Assembly (NCBI RefSeq): GCF_030816895.1
Contig: NZ_JAUSYL010000001.1
Coordinates: forward strand, 744,001 to 808,000
DNA length: 64,000 nt
Origin: Clavibacter sp. B3I6
GTDB lineage: Bacteria; Actinomycetota; Actinomycetes; Actinomycetales; Microbacteriaceae
Direction of reading: 5' to 3'
Shown: piece by piece, positions 33,337-41,327 of the stretch
How positions within the stretch are numbered: the stretch's first letter is position 1
Layout: every line of letters starts with the position of its first letter
Notes under the pieces: model-generated
Seen by the model: the letters and a program-made list of their open reading frames with translations, nothing else
The model's database searches: none
What the model was told of the DNA's origin: nothing
Program-made: the position numbers and the translations under genes

Positions 33337-34137
33337 ATGCTTTCCGACCTCATCTTCGGCCCGGCGACCACCACGGCGCCAGGGGACTATCGGCATTACG
33401 GAACGGCGATTCGTGGCCGTGTCATCGACATGGAAGCCGTCCATGAGGCGATTGCGGCGGTGGGTCAGCGGGGGGCAGCGAACGACGGCAATGTCGGGCC
33501 CGAGCTACACCCGCGCGTGACTGTTCAGGTCACCACGCGGAGGGACGACCACAACATTGCGCGCGAGGATCTCGATGGCCTAGACCGCGTCGATAGGCAA
33601 AACCTGACGATTCACGTCTCCCTACCGGAAGGATCCCCTCACCCCTACCAGGACGGAGTCGGTGTCTCGATTTACATGGTTCAGGGGCGGCGCACCATCG
33701 TGATGGTCTCGCCGCAGAGGGCGGGCGCGCAGACCGACACCTCCGCGGTTCGCGCTCGCGTAATCGCCGCCCTGACGAAGGACGGCACCAACATCGTCCC
33801 CTGGAAGCAGCTCAGCCGGCACTTCGTGTTCCTGCCTCTGGCCGTGATGCTCGGTTGCTGGCTCATGGTCCTCGGCTCCGGCGACCTTTCAGCGCCAGGA
33901 ATCGTCATGGGCTGGACGCTCTTGGCGACAGTCGCCGCGGGCTCCGTCGGAGTCGACCGGTACCTCGCAGAGAAGTACGCCCTCCTATGGCCCGGTGTGG
34001 TCCCTCGCCAGGAATCGCGGGCCCAGACAGCGGCACGACGCGCCGACCACAAGCGCGACGCATGGGTAGCCGCACTCGGCGTCGTGGGTGGCCTGGTACT
34101 TGCCGTATTGGCGCGTGCACTGGGTATCGGCTCCTGA
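33337..34137 (+). CDS. membrane protein of unknown function (element cargo)
   Basis: 266 aa, not recognised. A soluble N-terminal region (about 1-165) contains a possible ligand or protease-like beta segment but no clear motif, followed by two TM helices (about 168-205), a basic cytoplasmic stretch (QTAARRADHKRD) and a C-terminal TM (about 243-263). Its own leaderless promoter suggests expression from the integrated state. Superinfection exclusion or another lysogenic role is only a guess. Confidence 0.7.
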   Translation: MLSDLIFGPATTTAPGDYRHYGTAIRGRVIDMEAVHEAIAAVGQRGAANDGNVGPELHPRVTVQVTTRRDDHNIAREDLDGLDRVDRQNLTIHVSLPEGSPHPYQDGVGVSIYMVQGRRTIVMVSPQRAGAQTDTSAVRARVIAALTKDGTNIVPWKQLSRHFVFLPLAVMLGCWLMVLGSGDLSAPGIVMGWTLLATVAAGSVGVDRYLAEKYALLWPGVVPRQESRAQTAARRADHKRDAWVAALGVVGGLVLAVLARALGIGS

Positions 34138-34162
34138 TCTGCCTCCTAGTGCCGTAGCGCGC

Positions 34163-34486
34163 TCAGCCGTCCTCCGCACGCCCAGGCGGCCAGTCGTCGC
34201 CCAGCAGCCGCGCGCGCTGCGGCTCCGGCAGCGCCCGACGGTGCTCCGACCACCAGGCAGCTGCCGCCTCCGCGCTGCCGAAGGGCCCGTAGGAGCCGAC
34301 GTTGCGGACCGTGAGGGTCCAGCCTCGGAAGTCGTGGACCAGCGACGCGAGCTGACGTTGCCCCGGCAGTGGCCGGGACTCGTCGCGAATGGCCGCCATG
34401 CCCGGCGAACGGAACACGAGCACCGGGCCGGTGGTACCCGGATCGCGCGGACGGTCAGACTCGGGACTGCGGACCTTGTTCGACAT
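34163..34486 (-). CDS. small WW-EHR family protein, intact copy, unknown function
   Basis: 107 aa. Conserved positions shared with the two decayed copies: AAIRDE, GWTLTV, YGPF, WWSEHRRALPEP and a C-terminal DDWPPG. No TM, no metal motif. Own leaderless promoter. The presence of three copies in 2.3 kb shows repeated acquisition or duplication. Confidence 0.65.
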   Translation of the reverse strand: MSNKVRSPESDRPRDPGTTGPVLVFRSPGMAAIRDESRPLPGQRQLASLVHDFRGWTLTVRNVGSYGPFGSAEAAAAWWSEHRRALPEPQRARLLGDDWPPGRAEDG

Positions 34487-34493
34487 GCGCCGC

Positions 34494-34499
34494 ACGCTA
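34494..34499 (-). promoter_or_regulatory. leaderless -10
   Basis: TAGCGT on the minus strand, 7 nt before the ATG at 34486. Confidence 0.45.
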
Positions 34500-34525
34500 C
34501 GGGCGGCCGGCGACACGGCCGCCTC

Positions 34526-34531
34526 TAGGGT
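34526..34531 (+). promoter_or_regulatory. leaderless -10
   Basis: TAGGGT, exactly 6 nt before the ATG at 34538; divergent from the -10 at 34494-34499. Confidence 0.5.
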
Positions 34532-34537
34532 TCGGGC

Positions 34538-34846
34538 ATGACCGTCCTCCTGATCGCCCTGAACGTCCTCGCGCTCGTCCTGCCGGCGATCGGGTTCCTG
34601 CGGCTCCTCACGAGCGCCCACCGCGCGCTCCGCGCCCTCGAGGCCAAGCAGGAGGCCCGCGGCTTCCGGCAGATGACCCGCGGGGAGCTCAGCCATCAGG
34701 ACCCAGCCGAGGGACTACGAGCGCAGGTGCTCTCGCTGCGGTGGGACGTCCTCTTCGTCCTGATGGGCCTGCTCTGTGGCGCCGCGGCGAACCTCATCCC
34801 GCTCGTCGAACAGCTACTGAGCCCAGCGGCGACCGGATGCCCCTGA
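34538..34846 (+). CDS. small two-helix membrane protein, unknown function
   Basis: 102 aa: TM helix at about 3-22, a charged helical loop (EAKQEARGFRQMTRGE), TM helix at about 70-90. No recognised family. Own promoter upstream and a terminator hairpin 37 nt after the stop, so a self-contained cargo unit. Confidence 0.6.
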   Translation: MTVLLIALNVLALVLPAIGFLRLLTSAHRALRALEAKQEARGFRQMTRGELSHQDPAEGLRAQVLSLRWDVLFVLMGLLCGAAANLIPLVEQLLSPAATGCP

Positions 34847-34882
34847 CAATCCACAGCAATCCCGCTCGCGCCCGAACACCCG

Positions 34883-34912
34883 AGGCCCGTCCTGCAACCG
34901 CAGGGCGGGCCT
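34883..34912. terminator. bidirectional terminator
   Basis: AGGCCCG and CGGGCCT outer arms with an inner CCTGC/GCAGG stem and AACC loop, followed on the plus strand by TTCTCGTT. It lies between the convergent stops at 34846 and 34932. Confidence 0.75.
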
Positions 34913-34931
34913 TCTCGTCGTTGTGCGGGGC

Positions 34932-35138
34932 TCAGGCGGCCGTGAGCTGCTGGACGCCGTCGACGATCATCGGGCGGCAGCGGAAGTACGACCCGTCGGC
35001 GAAGAGGGCCACGAAGAGGCCCGGCTCGCCTTCGATGGGCAAGAGCTCGGGAGCTGTGTCGTCCGCAGCGTCCTCGCGCCAAGGGGCATCCCAGCCATCG
35101 AGGTCGGGGACGGACAGGTCGGCGGGCTGGGCAGTCAT
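34932..35138 (-). CDS. small acidic protein, unknown
   Basis: 68 aa, Asp/Glu-rich with GEPGLFVALFADGSYFRCRP, which looks like a short beta-rich domain. ATG with GAGGAGC about 6 nt upstream. No family recognised. Confidence 0.55.
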   Translation of the reverse strand: MTAQPADLSVPDLDGWDAPWREDAADDTAPELLPIEGEPGLFVALFADGSYFRCRPMIVDGVQQLTAA

Positions 35139-35252
35139 GGTGCGCTCCTCATCGTGTGCGGGCTGCTCCCGCTCAAGGTGACGTTAACACACAAGCGGAT
35201 CGAATGTGCCGCTGATCAGGACTCGCGTAAGGCGTCATACGCGGGCAGTAGT

Positions 35253-36023
35253 TCACATTCTAAATTGTTCGTTCCGAGATCGCGACTTCCAGTAGATGCG
35301 CCGTGCCGGCACTAGAACGCTCTTCGGCGCCCTGTCATCCCACGGATCGCCTAGCTCCCACGAACCCTGCTCCTTGGCGCGCTCCCTCAAAATCGTGCCA
35401 AACAGCCGGATCTCGTGGATCTCCTCCACGTCGGAGTCCCGCGGACCAATGTGCCGAACAGTCACCTTGGTGAACTCGCTCCACTTGCTGAGAGCTCCAG
35501 GCGTCTCGTCGGGTGCGTTCTTCGCGAGCGCAACCCAGGACGCCACGCTCCGTGCAATCCTCATCTTGAACTGCCGCGTCTCGCCCGGTCCGAGAACGCG
35601 AGACGCCCCTTCTTCAACCGGCGTGGCGAGCGGTTCGATCAAGAGGCTGACGGATCCGGGCCCGTCATTCCGAACTTCGAAGAAAAAGGGAATCGAGAGC
35701 GTGACCTCCTCGTCCCGAGGAAGCTTGAACTCGTCTTCACGCTGAACTGGCTGGAAGTCAACGAAACCCTCGGAGCGCATAACCGGATGCGCTACCACGT
35801 AGGCCTGCGCCGACACGAAGACTCGAGGCACCTGCGACTCGAGCCGCGCGAGCTGACTCTCACGCAACGAGGACTCTGCGACGGCCACGGTGTCGCGCGA
35901 GGCCTGCACAGCGCTGCGAGTCAATATGGCCTGCCATGCGATGACCACCGACGAGATGATTGCGACAGCGAGGGTGACGTAGTCAAGCCACGTCGGGACG
36001 TCGACGGCCTCAAGGGTAATCAT
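35253..36023 (-). CDS. single-TM protein of unknown function next to attR
   Basis: 256 aa. N-terminal TM (YVTLAVAIISSVVIAWQAIL, about 15-34), a short coiled coil (about 40-65), then a beta-rich soluble domain (about 70-250) with no known motif. Base composition is visibly less GC-rich than the flanking chromosome, a sign of transfer. Leaderless promoter between it and attR. Its position at the element end fits a lysogen-expressed cargo gene. Confidence 0.65.
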   Translation of the reverse strand: MITLEAVDVPTWLDYVTLAVAIISSVVIAWQAILTRSAVQASRDTVAVAESSLRESQLARLESQVPRVFVSAQAYVVAHPVMRSEGFVDFQPVQREDEFKLPRDEEVTLSIPFFFEVRNDGPGSVSLLIEPLATPVEEGASRVLGPGETRQFKMRIARSVASWVALAKNAPDETPGALSKWSEFTKVTVRHIGPRDSDVEEIHEIRLFGTILRERAKEQGSWELGDPWDDRAPKSVLVPARRIYWKSRSRNEQFRM

Positions 36024-36029
36024 GAGACG

Positions 36030-36035
36030 ACCCTA
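36030..36035 (-). promoter_or_regulatory. leaderless -10
   Basis: TAGGGT on the minus strand, exactly 6 nt before the ATG at 36023, about 50 bp inside attR. Confidence 0.5.
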
Positions 36036-36071
36036 CTGACGAGAAGCAGGCGCGGGCGCCACGTATTCGAC

Positions 36072-36077
36072 TCGACA
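36072..36077 (+). promoter_or_regulatory. orphaned integrase -35 element at the right end
   Basis: TCGACA (5 of 6 matches to TTGACA) lies 6 bp before the attR core. On circularisation it would be 17 bp from the integrase -10 TACGTT. In the integrated form it points into the interrupted dprA and has no -10 partner. Confidence 0.6.
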
Positions 36078-36083
36078 TTGCGG

Positions 36084-36096
36084 AGCAGGAAGCGCC
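36084..36096. other. attR (core plus dprA half-site)
   Basis: Core AGCAGGAA (36084-36091) followed by dprA sequence GCGCC. With the arm in attL it rebuilds attB: GGCGGTTCC, centre GCAGCA, GGAAGCGCC. Confidence 0.8.
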
Positions 36097-37063
36097 AGCG
36101 GGTGGGCGATGCTCCGCACGGCAGCTCCGAGATCACCGCGCCGTCGCGCCGCATGCGCGCGAAGAGCTCGGTGTGCCCTGACGGGTAGAGGCGATCGACG
36201 CCGCCGGCCAGGAACGCCACGGTGCAGCCGCCGGATCCCACCGCCGCCCGGTGCGCGGCGCCGTCGACCCCGTACGCGCCGCCGGACACCACCGTGACAC
36301 TGCGCTCGACGAGCCCCGCGGCGAGCTCCGCGGTCACGTGCTCGCCGTATCCGGTCGCGGCGCGCGCGCCCACGACGGCCACCGACCGGGAGAGCGCGGC
36401 GAGCGCGTCCGCGGATCCCGTGCACCAGAGCACGAGCGGGGCGTGGGGACCCAGGTCGTCGACGCCGGACGGCCAGAGCGGGTCGCCCGGGACGAGCACG
36501 TCCGCGCCGACGATGCGTGCGGCGTGCAGGCGCGCCAGGGCCTCGCTGCGCACCACGCGAGGCCGCCATCGTTCGAGCGCCGCGGCCACCTCCCCCACGA
36601 GAGCGCTGCGCCCGTCCTCCTCGAGGTCGAGGCCGGCACGGAGCATGGCCCCGACCACGGCGTCGGCCGGTGCGCCGTCGACCACGGCGGCGAGGGCGGC
36701 GCAGGAGCCGAGCACCCCGATCACCGCGCCCGCGACCCGGTCGCCGGGCTCCGCGATGCCGGACCACGTACAGCGCGCCGCTGCGTCCTCCGCGCTCGGC
36801 TCCCACTCGTCGCCCGCGCCGTCGGGGTCCCGGGACGCGGGGCGGAGCGCCGCCATCAGCTCGCGGAGCTCCCGCGGGGGCAGCCCGAGACGTGCGACGT
36901 CCCGCGCGCGCACCGAGTCGCGCTCCCTGACCGTCCTCCTCGGCTCATCGGCATGCCGCCCCCGACCGCTGGTGGACGGAACCGGCTCCTCATGCACCTG
37001 GACCCGTCGCTCCTCGGGGTCGATGCCCTGGCGGCGCGGACCCGCACCCTCTCCCGCGATCAC
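36084..37063 (-). pseudogene. dprA: dprA, 5' fragment (N-terminal and most of the Rossmann domain), cut by the element
   Basis: Starts at GTG 37063, overlapping the comM stop as GTGA. About 326 codons to the core: N-terminal SAM-like region, then the DprA Rossmann fold SVAVVGARAATGYG, VSGGAYGVDGAAHRAAV, FLAGGVDRLYPSGH and ISELPCGASPTRWRFLLRN. In the integrated state the frame runs on for about 21 foreign codons to a stop at 36020. The product lacks the RecA-interacting C-terminal part and part of the DNA-binding fold and is probably inactive. Confidence 0.92.
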
Positions 37064-38616
37064 GAGGCGCCTCGCAGCAGGAGCGCGCGCCCGAGGTGGT
37101 CCGCGTCGGGGCTCGTCGCGCCGTCCAGGTCCGCGAGCGTCCAGCCGAGGCGGAGCACCCGGTCGTAGCCGCGCATCGTGAGGAGGCCGCGATCGAGGGC
37201 CCGGTCGAGCGCGGCCGTCGCGCCCCGGGCGACCCGCGCCTCCCGGCGGAGCCAGGTGCCCGCCACATGGGCGTTGGTGCGCCAGGGCGTCGGCGCCCAC
37301 CGCTCAGCCGCCGCCGCACGGGCCCCGGCGACGCGCATGCGAGCTGATGCCGTCGTCACCCGGGATGCGTCGTCGGCCGCGCGGTGCACCGCGGTGGTCA
37401 CGCGCCGCACGCCGAGGCGGATGTCCATCCGGTCCATGAGCGGCCCGGACAGGCGCGCGAGGTACCGCCGACGCGCCTGGGGCGGACAGGAGCAGTCCGA
37501 CCCGGCGACGCCGAACGCGCCGCACGGGCAGGGGTTGGCGGCCATGACCAGCTGGAAGCGGCCCGGGAAGTGGGCCACGCCGTTGGCGCGGTGGATGCTG
37601 ATGACGCCCGACTCGAGCGGCTGCCGCAGGCAGTCGAGCACCGCTCCCGCGAACTCCGGCGCCTCGTCGAGGAAGAGGACCCCGCCGCTGGCCCGCACCG
37701 CGGCGCCGGGGCGGATGCGCCCGCTGCCGCCCCCGACGATGCCCGCCGCGCTCGCCGTGTGGTGCGGCGCCTCCAGGGGCGGGCGCACGGACAGCTCGGG
37801 ACCGAGGCGCTCACCGCACAGCGACCGGATGCAGCCCACCTCCAGCGCCGCCTCCTCGTCGAGGTCGGGAAGGAGCCCGGGGAGCCGCTGCGCGAGCATG
37901 GTCTTGCCCGCACCCGGCGGGCCCAGGAGGAACATGTGGTGGCCGCCCGCGGCGGCGACGACGAGCGCCTCGACCGCCTCCTCGTTGCCGACCACGTCGC
38001 CCAGGCACGGATCCCCGGACCGCTCCCCCGGCAAGCCGTGCGGCGCCTCGCCGCCCGGGACGGCGATCACGGGCCCGAGCACCTCGTCGGGCTCCGGCTC
38101 GAGCTCGGCGCCGTGGTGGATCGCCGCGTCCCGGAGGCCCGCGACGGCGATGACGCGCATGTCCGGCACGAGGGAGGCCTCTTCCTCGTGGCATCGGGGC
38201 ACCATGACCCGGCGGATCCCCGCTCGACGCGCCGCGAGCACGGCGGGCAGGATGCCGTGCGTCGGCCGCAGTCGACCGTCGAGCCCGAGCTCTCCCAGAT
38301 GCACCGTGCCGGCGACCGACTCGGCCGACACCGTCCCGCCCGCCGCCAGCACCGCGAGCGCGATGGCGAGGTCGAAGCCCGACCCGTGCTTGGGGAGGAC
38401 GGCGGGCGAGAGGTTCACGGTGACGCGGCGGACCGGGAACTCGCACCCGGCGTTGCCGGTCGCCGCGCGCACCCGCTCGCGGGCCTGGCTCAGCGCGGCG
38501 TCCGGCAGCCCTATGAGGACGAACCCGGGGAGCTGGCTCGTGATGTCGGCCTCCACGTCGACGAGGGCCCCGTCGAGGCCGGAGAGCGCGACGGCCAGGG
38601 TGCGGCCCACGGCCAT
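37060..38616 (-). CDS. comM: Mg-chelatase-like / ComM branch-migration ATPase
   Basis: 518 aa AAA+ protein. N-terminal Lon-like fold (FVLIGLPDAALSQARERVR, VNLSPAVLPKHGSGFDLAIA), P-loop GPPGAGKT, Walker B GVLFLDEAPEF, a Cys cluster NPCPCGAFG...CSCPP and the C-terminal lid. ComM is a hexameric helicase that extends donor DNA integration in transformation. ATG overlaps the yraN stop as TGATG; it is followed by dprA. It is intact although dprA is not. Confidence 0.93.
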   Translation of the reverse strand: MAVGRTLAVALSGLDGALVDVEADITSQLPGFVLIGLPDAALSQARERVRAATGNAGCEFPVRRVTVNLSPAVLPKHGSGFDLAIALAVLAAGGTVSAESVAGTVHLGELGLDGRLRPTHGILPAVLAARRAGIRRVMVPRCHEEEASLVPDMRVIAVAGLRDAAIHHGAELEPEPDEVLGPVIAVPGGEAPHGLPGERSGDPCLGDVVGNEEAVEALVVAAAGGHHMFLLGPPGAGKTMLAQRLPGLLPDLDEEAALEVGCIRSLCGERLGPELSVRPPLEAPHHTASAAGIVGGGSGRIRPGAAVRASGGVLFLDEAPEFAGAVLDCLRQPLESGVISIHRANGVAHFPGRFQLVMAANPCPCGAFGVAGSDCSCPPQARRRYLARLSGPLMDRMDIRLGVRRVTTAVHRAADDASRVTTASARMRVAGARAAAAERWAPTPWRTNAHVAGTWLRREARVARGATAALDRALDRGLLTMRGYDRVLRLGWTLADLDGATSPDADHLGRALLLRGAS

Positions 38617-38972
38617 CAGCAGGCGCTCCGGACGACGTCGACCGGGGGCGTCCCGCCTCGCGGCCACACGACGCCGACAACGTCGATGCGCACCGGTCCG
38701 CGCCGCTCCGGGTGCGCTTCACGCCAGAGCCCTGCCAGGACCCGCAGCCGCGCCGCCTTCGCGCGGGTGACCGCCTCGAGCGGATGCCCGTAGGCGAGGC
38801 CCGCACGCGTCTTGACCTCCACGAGCACGGTCGTGCCCGCGTGCGTCATCACGAGGTCGATCTCGCCCTCGCGGCATCGCCAGTTGCGCTCCACGAGCGC
38901 GTAGCCCCGCTCGGTCAGATGCCGTGCGGCGAGCTCCTCGCCGCGTCGTCCCAGATCCTGCTCGCGTGTCAT
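38616..38972 (-). CDS. yraN: UPF0102 / YraN family nuclease-fold protein
   Basis: 118 aa. RecB-type nuclease-like core: GEIDLVM and VLVEVKTR carry the Asp and Glu-x-Lys of the PD-(D/E)xK fold. Precise function unknown in the family. ATG 38972 is preferred over GTG 38978 because GGAGG lies 5 nt upstream. First gene of the yraN-comM-dprA run. Confidence 0.9.
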   Translation of the reverse strand: MTREQDLGRRGEELAARHLTERGYALVERNWRCREGEIDLVMTHAGTTVLVEVKTRAGLAYGHPLEAVTRAKAARLRVLAGLWREAHPERRGPVRIDVVGVVWPRGGTPPVDVVRSAC

Positions 38973-39081
38973 GCGCACCTCCGCGAGGAGGATGCGTCAC
39001 GACGGGCACGCCGGTGGATGCGCCGGACGGCGCCGTGGGCTCCAGGTCGACGGAGCGCCTGGGGAGGGGCCGAAGGGCGCC

Positions 39082-39405
39082 CTACTCGTCGATGGCGAGC
39101 TCCTTGGGGAGCTCGAACTCCTTCGCGGACAGCTCCTCGACGTTGACGTCCTTGAAGGTGAGCACGCGCACCGACTTCACGAACCGGTCGGAGCGGTAGA
39201 CGTCCCAGACCCACACGTCGGTCATGCTGAGCTCGAAGTAGAAGTCGTGCTCCGTGTCCCGGCGCACCAGCTCGACCTCGTTCGCGAGGTAGAAGCGCCG
39301 CTCGGTCTCGACCACGTACTTGAACTGGGACACGATGTCCCGGTACTCCCGGTAGAGCGCCAGCTCCACCTCGCGGTCGTAGTCCTCGAACTCGTCGTCA
39401 TCCAT
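39082..39405 (-). CDS. DUF2469 family conserved actinobacterial protein
   Basis: 107 aa, acidic N-terminus MDDDEFEDYDREVELALYRE, typical of the family found between yraN and rnhB across actinobacteria (Rv2901c type). Soluble, function unknown. Confidence 0.9.
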   Translation of the reverse strand: MDDDEFEDYDREVELALYREYRDIVSQFKYVVETERRFYLANEVELVRRDTEHDFYFELSMTDVWVWDVYRSDRFVKSVRVLTFKDVNVEELSAKEFELPKELAIDE

Positions 39406-39414
39406 GGTCCGTCG

Positions 39415-39420
39415 ATCCTA
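39415..39420 (-). promoter_or_regulatory. -10 of the DUF2469 gene
   Basis: TAGGAT on the minus strand, 9 nt before the ATG at 39405. No ribosome binding site in between. Confidence 0.45.
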
Positions 39421-39504
39421 ACCGCCACGGGAGCCGCTCTCCGCCGGGGCGCCGTCGCCGCGGCCGGCGGCACCCCGTCCCCCGGGATCCCGCCGGAGGC
39501 CCCG

Positions 39505-40164
39505 TCAGGTCGCGGGCGACGCGAGGACGCCGGAGAGCCAGGTGCGCCGGTGGATGCGGGACGCCCCGCTCGTGCGGATCGCGTCGAGGTGCGCCGGACT
39601 GCCGTAGCCCTTGTTGCCCGCCCAGCCGTACTCGGGCGCCTCCTCGTGCCACGCGGCCATGAGCCGGTCGCGGTGCACCTTGGCGAGGACGGACGCCGCG
39701 GCGACGGACGCGCAGTCCCGATCGGCCTTGATCCGCAGCCGCACCGGGACCGGGTGGGCGAGCGCGGGCGTGAGCCAGTCATGCGATCCGTCGAGGAGCA
39801 CGACGCTGTCGAGGAGCGGGACCCCCAGGTGGTGGAGCTCCACGAGCGCGCGACGGCCGGCGAGGCCGAGGCACGCCGTGATGCCGAGCTCGTCGACCTC
39901 CTGCGCGGAGGCCATGCCGACGGCCGAGTGCCTGACCCACGCGGACACCTCGGGGTGGAGCGCCTCGCGGCGCTTCTCGCTGAGCATCTTGGAGTCGCGG
40001 AGGCCGGCGGGGAACGCCGGGGCGTCCGACCCGAGCGCGGCCATGCCGACAGCGACCGGGCCGGCCAGCGCACCGCGGCCGACCTCGTCGCAGCCGATGA
40101 CGAGCGAGGCGCCCGCGGTGAGGAGCTCGCGTTCCAGCTCGAGGGTGGGATCCGCGACCGGCAT
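39505..40164 (-). CDS. rnhB: ribonuclease HII
   Basis: Removes RNA from RNA-DNA hybrids, including single ribonucleotides. 219 aa. Active-site residues in IGCDEVGRGALAGPV (Asp, Glu), the SVVLLDGS Asp and IKADRDCASVAAASVLAKV. ATG 40164 overlaps the lepB stop as TGATG. Confidence 0.96.
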   Translation of the reverse strand: MPVADPTLELERELLTAGASLVIGCDEVGRGALAGPVAVGMAALGSDAPAFPAGLRDSKMLSEKRREALHPEVSAWVRHSAVGMASAQEVDELGITACLGLAGRRALVELHHLGVPLLDSVVLLDGSHDWLTPALAHPVPVRLRIKADRDCASVAAASVLAKVHRDRLMAAWHEEAPEYGWAGNKGYGSPAHLDAIRTSGASRIHRRTWLSGVLASPAT

Positions 40165-40916
40165 CAGCCCGCGGGGGCGGGATCGGGCACGTCGCCGAAC
40201 GTCCCGGGGCGGTCGCTGATGATCGACCAGCGGTCGATGGGCCACGTGATGACGAAAGCTCTACCGACCACGTGGTCGATGGGGACGAAGCCGTGCGTGG
40301 GGCCCGACTGGTTGTAGCGGGAGTCCGCGGAGTTCCCGCGGTTGTCGCCCATGACCCAGAGGGAGTCCGCGGGGACGGTGACGTCGAACGGGTCGTCGGA
40401 TGCGCTCGTGTCGCCGGGGACGAGCTTGATGTACGGCTCGTCGAGGGGGACGTCGTTGACGCTCATCTGGCCGAGGGAGTTGCAGCAGACGACGTGGTCG
40501 CCCGGCAGGCCGATGAGGCGCTTGATGAGGTGGTCGTTGCTGTCCGACGCGGACAGGCCGACGGTGGTGAGCGCCCAGTCGACGGCGGCCGCGAGCGGCG
40601 GCTTGTCGACGGCGGGCGACGGGAGCAGCCAGCCGCCCGGGTCGCGGAACACGACGACGTCGCCGCGCTGCAGGGGCATGAGGTCGGGCGTGAGCTGGTT
40701 CACCACGATCCGGTCGTTGATCTGCAGCGTGTCCTCCATGGACGCGGAGGGGATGTAGAACGACCGGATCAGGAACGCCTTGATCAGGACCGAGACGAGG
40801 AGGGCCACCACGAAGATGACGAGGACGTCCCGGAGGAACGTCTTCCATCCCCGCGACGTGCTGCCGCTGTGCTTGCCCGAGGATCTCGTCTCCACGGGCG
40901 CCGTGCTGTCTGTCAT
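40164..40916 (-). CDS. lepB: signal peptidase I
   Basis: 250 aa. TM anchor (VLVIFVVALLVSVLIKAFLI, about 31-50), then catalytic Ser in YIPSASMEDTL, catalytic Lys in HLIKRLIGLPGDHV, and the box E WVMGDNRGNSADSR. Cleaves Sec/Tat signal peptides outside the membrane. Downstream of rplS but separated from it by a strong hairpin. Confidence 0.96.
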   Translation of the reverse strand: MTDSTAPVETRSSGKHSGSTSRGWKTFLRDVLVIFVVALLVSVLIKAFLIRSFYIPSASMEDTLQINDRIVVNQLTPDLMPLQRGDVVVFRDPGGWLLPSPAVDKPPLAAAVDWALTTVGLSASDSNDHLIKRLIGLPGDHVVCCNSLGQMSVNDVPLDEPYIKLVPGDTSASDDPFDVTVPADSLWVMGDNRGNSADSRYNQSGPTHGFVPIDHVVGRAFVITWPIDRWSIISDRPGTFGDVPDPAPAG

Positions 40917-40926
40917 TTAACCGCCT

Positions 40927-40958
40927 GAGCTCCCGGCAAGTGTAGATGCCGGGAGCTC
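40927..40958 (-). terminator. rplS terminator
   Basis: Perfect 12-bp stem (40927-40938 with 40947-40958), 8-nt loop, 24 nt after the rplS stop. The loop holds TACACT on the minus strand, a possible lepB -10, but no -35 is visible. Confidence 0.8.
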
Positions 40959-40982
40959 GGTGGGATGACAGCTGTGGACGCG

Positions 40983-41327
40983 CTAGGAGCGCTTCTCCTT
41001 GATCTTCGCCTTCTTGCCGCGCAGGTCGCGCAGGAAGTACAGCTTGGCGCGGCGCACGTCGCCGCGCGTCACGACCTCGATGTGGTCGATGACCGGGGAG
41101 TGCACCGGGAAGGTGCGCTCGACGCCGACCTGGAAGCTGACCTTGCGGACGCAGAACGTCTCGCGGACGCCCTCGCCCTGGCGGCCGATGACGATGCCCT
41201 GGAACACCTGGATGCGCGAGCGGCTGCCCTCGACGATGTTGACGTGGACCTTGACCGTGTCGCCGGCGCGGAAGTCGGGGATGTCCGACCGCAGCGACGC
41301 CTTGTCGACGGAATCGAGGATGTGCAT
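40983..41327 (-). CDS. rplS: 50S ribosomal protein bL19
   Basis: 114 aa from ATG 41327 (MHILDSVDKASL). Signature SRIQVFQGIVIGRQG and the basic C-terminus LRGKKAKIKEKR. AGAGCGG lies about 7 nt before the start. Confidence 0.97.
   Translation of the reverse strand: MHILDSVDKASLRSDIPDFRAGDTVKVHVNIVEGSRSRIQVFQGIVIGRQGEGVRETFCVRKVSFQVGVERTFPVHSPVIDHIEVVTRGDVRRAKLYFLRDLRGKKAKIKEKRS

Larger units (their letters stand above)
25034..36091. mobile_element. 11.06-kb serine-integrase element (decayed prophage or satellite) inserted in dprA
   Basis: Bounded by direct repeats AGCAGGAA (25034-25041 and 36084-36091). Order: integrase next to attL; a compound palindrome; a block of small phage-like genes with GTGA overlaps (27015-29611); a tail-fibre-like gene; then separately promoted cargo genes to attR. 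No capsid, terminase, replication or lysis gene was recognised, and no excisionase/RDF could be named. Several genes carry frameshifts or stops, all within the element, while the flanking chromosomal genes are intact. It may be a satellite or a prophage in decay. Confidence 0.9.

Noticed and set aside
25034..36091. Complete prophage
   Set aside because: No capsid, portal, terminase, replication or lysis gene could be recognised in 11 kb; decayed prophage or satellite is as far as the sequence goes.
40939..40944. TACACT in the loop of the rplS terminator as a lepB promoter
   Set aside because: No -35 at the right distance; noted in the terminator entry only.
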